From Sporosarcina koreensis (GTDB lineage Bacteria; Bacillota; Bacilli; Bacillales_A; Planococcaceae), in the NCBI RefSeq assembly GCF_000826145.2, contig NZ_LN651335.1, forward strand, positions 346,737 to 410,736: DNA of 64,000 bases, given 5' to 3'. Each line of letters begins with the position of its first letter. Position 1 is the stretch's first letter. Positions 62,015 to 64,000 of this stretch are shown here, one piece after another. Under the pieces are notes generated by a model that ran no database searches, was not told where the DNA came from, and saw only the letters and a list, made by a program, of their open reading frames with translations. Made by a program: the position numbers and the translations under genes.

Positions 62015-63520
62015 TTGACGAATTTTTCAGAACTGAATATCAGTAAATCAACACAAGACTCACTAAAGAGGATGGGCTTCGAAGAGGCCACTCCGATCCA
62101 GGAAGGCACAGTCACATTCGGTATGGAAGGCAAGGACGTCATCGGCCAGGCCCAGACAGGTACAGGTAAGACAGCCGCATTCGGTATACCGATCATCGAA
62201 AAGATCGATACGAGCAATCCGGCTGTACAGGCGCTTGTCATTGCACCGACCCGTGAACTTGCCATCCAGGTATCCGAAGAAATCTACAAAATCGGCTATG
62301 GGAAACGCGCACGCATCCTTTCCGTTTTCGGAGGTCAGGAGATTTCACGCCAGATCCGCGCGCTCCGCAACAATCCGCAGATCGTTGTCGGAACACCGGG
62401 CCGTATACTCGACCACATCAACCGGAAGACGCTGAAGCTTGACGGCGTGCAGACGCTCGTATTGGACGAGGCGGATGAAATGCTCAACATGGGCTTCATA
62501 GAAGATATCAACGCAATCCTTTCGAACGTTCCGGATGAGCGCCAGACACTCCTGTTCTCGGCAACCATGCCGGGACCGATCCGCAAAATCGCGGAAACGT
62601 TCATGAAAGATCCTGAAATCGTAAAGATCAAGTCGAAGGAAATGACTGTCGAGAACATCGAGCAGTTCTTCGTCAAAGCACACGAGCGGGAGAAGTTCGA
62701 CATCCTGTCCCGTCTGCTGAACGTCCACCAGCCGGAACTTGCCATCGTATTCGGCCGCACGAAGCGCCGGGTAGACGAACTGGCTCACGCGCTCAACATC
62801 CGCGGATACCTTGCGGAAGGCATCCACGGTGACTTGACACAGGCGAAACGGATGTCCGTATTGCGCCAGTTCAAGGAGAACAAGATCGACGTGCTGGTTG
62901 CAACAGACGTTGCAGCCCGCGGACTTGATATTTCCGGCGTAACGCACGTTTACAACTTCGATATCCCGCAAGATCCTGAAAGCTACGTACACCGTATCGG
63001 CCGTACAGGCCGTGCAGGGAAGAGCGGGATGGCGATCACGTTCGTGACACCGCGTGAAATGGGCTACTTGCGCATCGTCGAGGAAACAACGAAGAAACGC
63101 ATGAAGCCGCTTCAGCCGCCGACATCGGATGAAGCACTGATGGGTCAGCAGAAACTGGCTGTTGACACACTCGAAGAAGCAGTCCAGAAGAACGAATTGA
63201 ACGATTACACTCAATTCGCGACGGACCTGCTGAGCAAATATGATGCAACCGACCTTGTAGCGGCTGCATTGAAAAACCTGACAAAAGAGCCGGATGCAAC
63301 ACCGGTTACGATTACGGAAGAACGTCCATTGCCTTCACGCCGATCTTCTGGCGGCGGACGCGGCGGTTACAAGGGCAACCGCAGCGGCGGCAACCGTTCA
63401 TTCGGCGGAGGCCGCGGATATGGCGGCAACCGACGCAGCAGCGGCGGCCGTGATGGCGGACGTCGTGATGGCGGACGCCGTGAAAGCGGCAGCCGGGATC
63501 GCGGCCGTTCGGATCGATAA
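62015..63520 (+). CDS. cshA: DEAD-box RNA helicase CshA
   Basis: This 501-residue helicase remodels RNA in mRNA decay, ribosome assembly and cold adaptation. The motifs run in order: Q-motif GFEEATPIQ, motif [12 protein letters not shown], Ia [37 protein letters not shown] and [16 protein letters not shown] Gly/Arg/Ser/Asp-rich tail (about residues 450-501, [13 protein letters not shown]...) binds RNA. TTG 62015 behind AAAGGAG gives the family N-terminus TNFSELNIS. It follows ddl-murF-esterase as in other Bacilli and precedes ydbS. Confidence 0.95.
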   Translation: MTNFSELNISKSTQDSLKRMGFEEATPIQEGTVTFGMEGKDVIGQAQTGTGKTAAFGIPIIEKIDTSNPAVQALVIAPTRELAIQVSEEIYKIGYGKRARILSVFGGQEISRQIRALRNNPQIVVGTPGRILDHINRKTLKLDGVQTLVLDEADEMLNMGFIEDINAILSNVPDERQTLLFSATMPGPIRKIAETFMKDPEIVKIKSKEMTVENIEQFFVKAHEREKFDILSRLLNVHQPELAIVFGRTKRRVDELAHALNIRGYLAEGIHGDLTQAKRMSVLRQFKENKIDVLVATDVAARGLDISGVTHVYNFDIPQDPESYVHRIGRTGRAGKSGMAITFVTPREMGYLRIVEETTKKRMKPLQPPTSDEALMGQQKLAVDTLEEAVQKNELNDYTQFATDLLSKYDATDLVAAALKNLTKEPDATPVTITEERPLPSRRSSGGGRGGYKGNRSGGNRSFGGGRGYGGNRRSSGGRDGGRRDGGRRESGSRDRGRSDR

Positions 63521-63538
63521 AATTCAATGACGCAACGG

Positions 63539-63576
63539 ACCCGGGAGACATCTTAACGGATATCTCCCGGGTTTTT
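63539..63576 (+). terminator. terminator after cshA
   Basis: ACCCGGGAGA pairs with TCTCCCGGGT, followed by TTTTC. Confidence 0.88.
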
Positions 63577-63641
63577 CTTTTGCCATTTTGAAACATTCCG
63601 ACGGCTTGTGCGTATGTAAGACTATAGAAGGAGGGAGTAAT

Positions 63642-64000
63642 TTGAGAAAGCAGCCAGCAAACAAATTATCCAGAAAAGGACTGACGGTCTGGCGCCTGTA
63701 CGGTATCCTGCAGACGCTTCTCGCGCTGCTGCCGGCTGCCGGTGCAGGAGTCCTGGCATACATATTCGATTGGCACTGGTGGGTGTACGTTGCCGCTTCG
63801 GCAGCCGTGATCATTTTCGGCATCCTGTTCATCAATCTGTTTCCGCGTCTCCGATGGTCCAGATGGCGATATGAAGTCCGTGAGACGGAGATCGAACTGC
63901 AGCACGGCATATTCATCGTCAAGCGGACGCTGATCCCGATGGTGCGTGTCCAGCATGTCGACACTGCACAAGGTCCGATTTTAAAGCGCTACGTTTTATC
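63642..64000 (+). CDS. ydbS: PH-domain membrane protein YdbS (partial)
   Basis: The first 119 codons run off the window end. Two membrane helices (YGILQTLLALLPAAGAGVLAYIF; WWVYVAASAAVIIFGILFINLF) are followed by the start of a bacterial PH domain (RWRYEVRETEIELQHGIFIVKRTLIPMVRVQHVDTAQGPILKRY). This matches YdbS, which with YdbT follows cshA in B. subtilis. It starts at TTG 63642 behind GAAGGAGGG. YdbS/YdbT have been linked to resistance to certain antimicrobial compounds; the mechanism is unclear. Confidence 0.88.
   Translation, partial: MRKQPANKLSRKGLTVWRLYGILQTLLALLPAAGAGVLAYIFDWHWWVYVAASAAVIIFGILFINLFPRLRWSRWRYEVRETEIELQHGIFIVKRTLIPMVRVQHVDTAQGPILKRYVL

Overview
The window is chromosomal DNA of a low-AT member of the Bacillales. 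The gene set and orders such as ddl-murF-esterase-cshA-ydbS, yclNOPQ, hmp/nsrR and mrpABCDEFG match Bacillus relatives. Protein sequences, the crtN-crtM-crtO pigment genes and the GC-rich third codon positions point to the Planococcaceae (a Sporosarcina/Planococcus/Bhargavaea-like organism). The genus is an inference. I see no rRNA, tRNA, insertion sequence, prophage or CRISPR array. About a dozen genes appear to start at TTG, each placed behind a good Shine-Dalgarno site.

Layout. 0-8.2 kb: acyl-CoA synthetase, a DUF2188/YdaT-like protein with a nucleoside deaminase, a PutP-type sodium/proline symporter, a VOC protein, HflX and an ABC exporter. 8.4-16.5 kb: a lipoprotein, a Fur-controlled siderophore importer (yclNOPQ), a FapA-family protein and the niacin transporter niaP. 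16.6-24.6 kb: carotenoid genes crtN-crtM-crtO divergent from a CarH/LitR-like MerR regulator, followed by a uracil-DNA glycosylase-like protein, a BmrA-like exporter, a 3-methyladenine DNA glycosylase and a DJ-1/PfpI stress protein. 25-31.4 kb: YkvI-like membrane protein, divergent hmp/nsrR for nitric oxide detoxification, Mn-dependent pyrophosphatase, a Rieske oxidoreductase and murB. 31.5-38.3 kb: a free-standing KdpD-type universal stress protein divergent from the seven-gene Mrp Na+/H+ antiporter operon. 38.4-41.8 kb: a penicillin-acylase-family gene bounded by two different non-coding tandem repeat arrays. 41.8-55.8 kb: cadC-cadA, a double acetyltransferase, a 51-residue membrane protein behind a SigB-type promoter, mntR, cvfB, DUF1002, DUF4064 and acetyltransferase genes, a SigB-type stress gene, yidC, an MFS carrier, a VanY-like carboxypeptidase, cardiolipin synthase and a 46-residue Lmo0850-like protein. 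55.8-64 kb: tandem RodA/FtsW paralogues, ddl-murF-esterase, cshA with a terminator in its leader, and the start of ydbS.

The genes fall into several functional groups: cell-wall building (murB, ddl, murF, two rodA paralogues, VanY, yidC, cls), metal and ion balance (Fur/ycl, cadCA, mntR, Mrp), and oxidative, nitrosative and light stress (carotenoids, hmp/nsrR, DNA glycosylases, SigB-type genes). The signals least explained by ordinary annotation are the two tandem repeat arrays around the acylase gene, the regularly spaced TGTAYAAT sites between crtN and the MerR gene, the attenuator-like leader of cshA, and the long leaders of mrpA and the ykvI-like gene.
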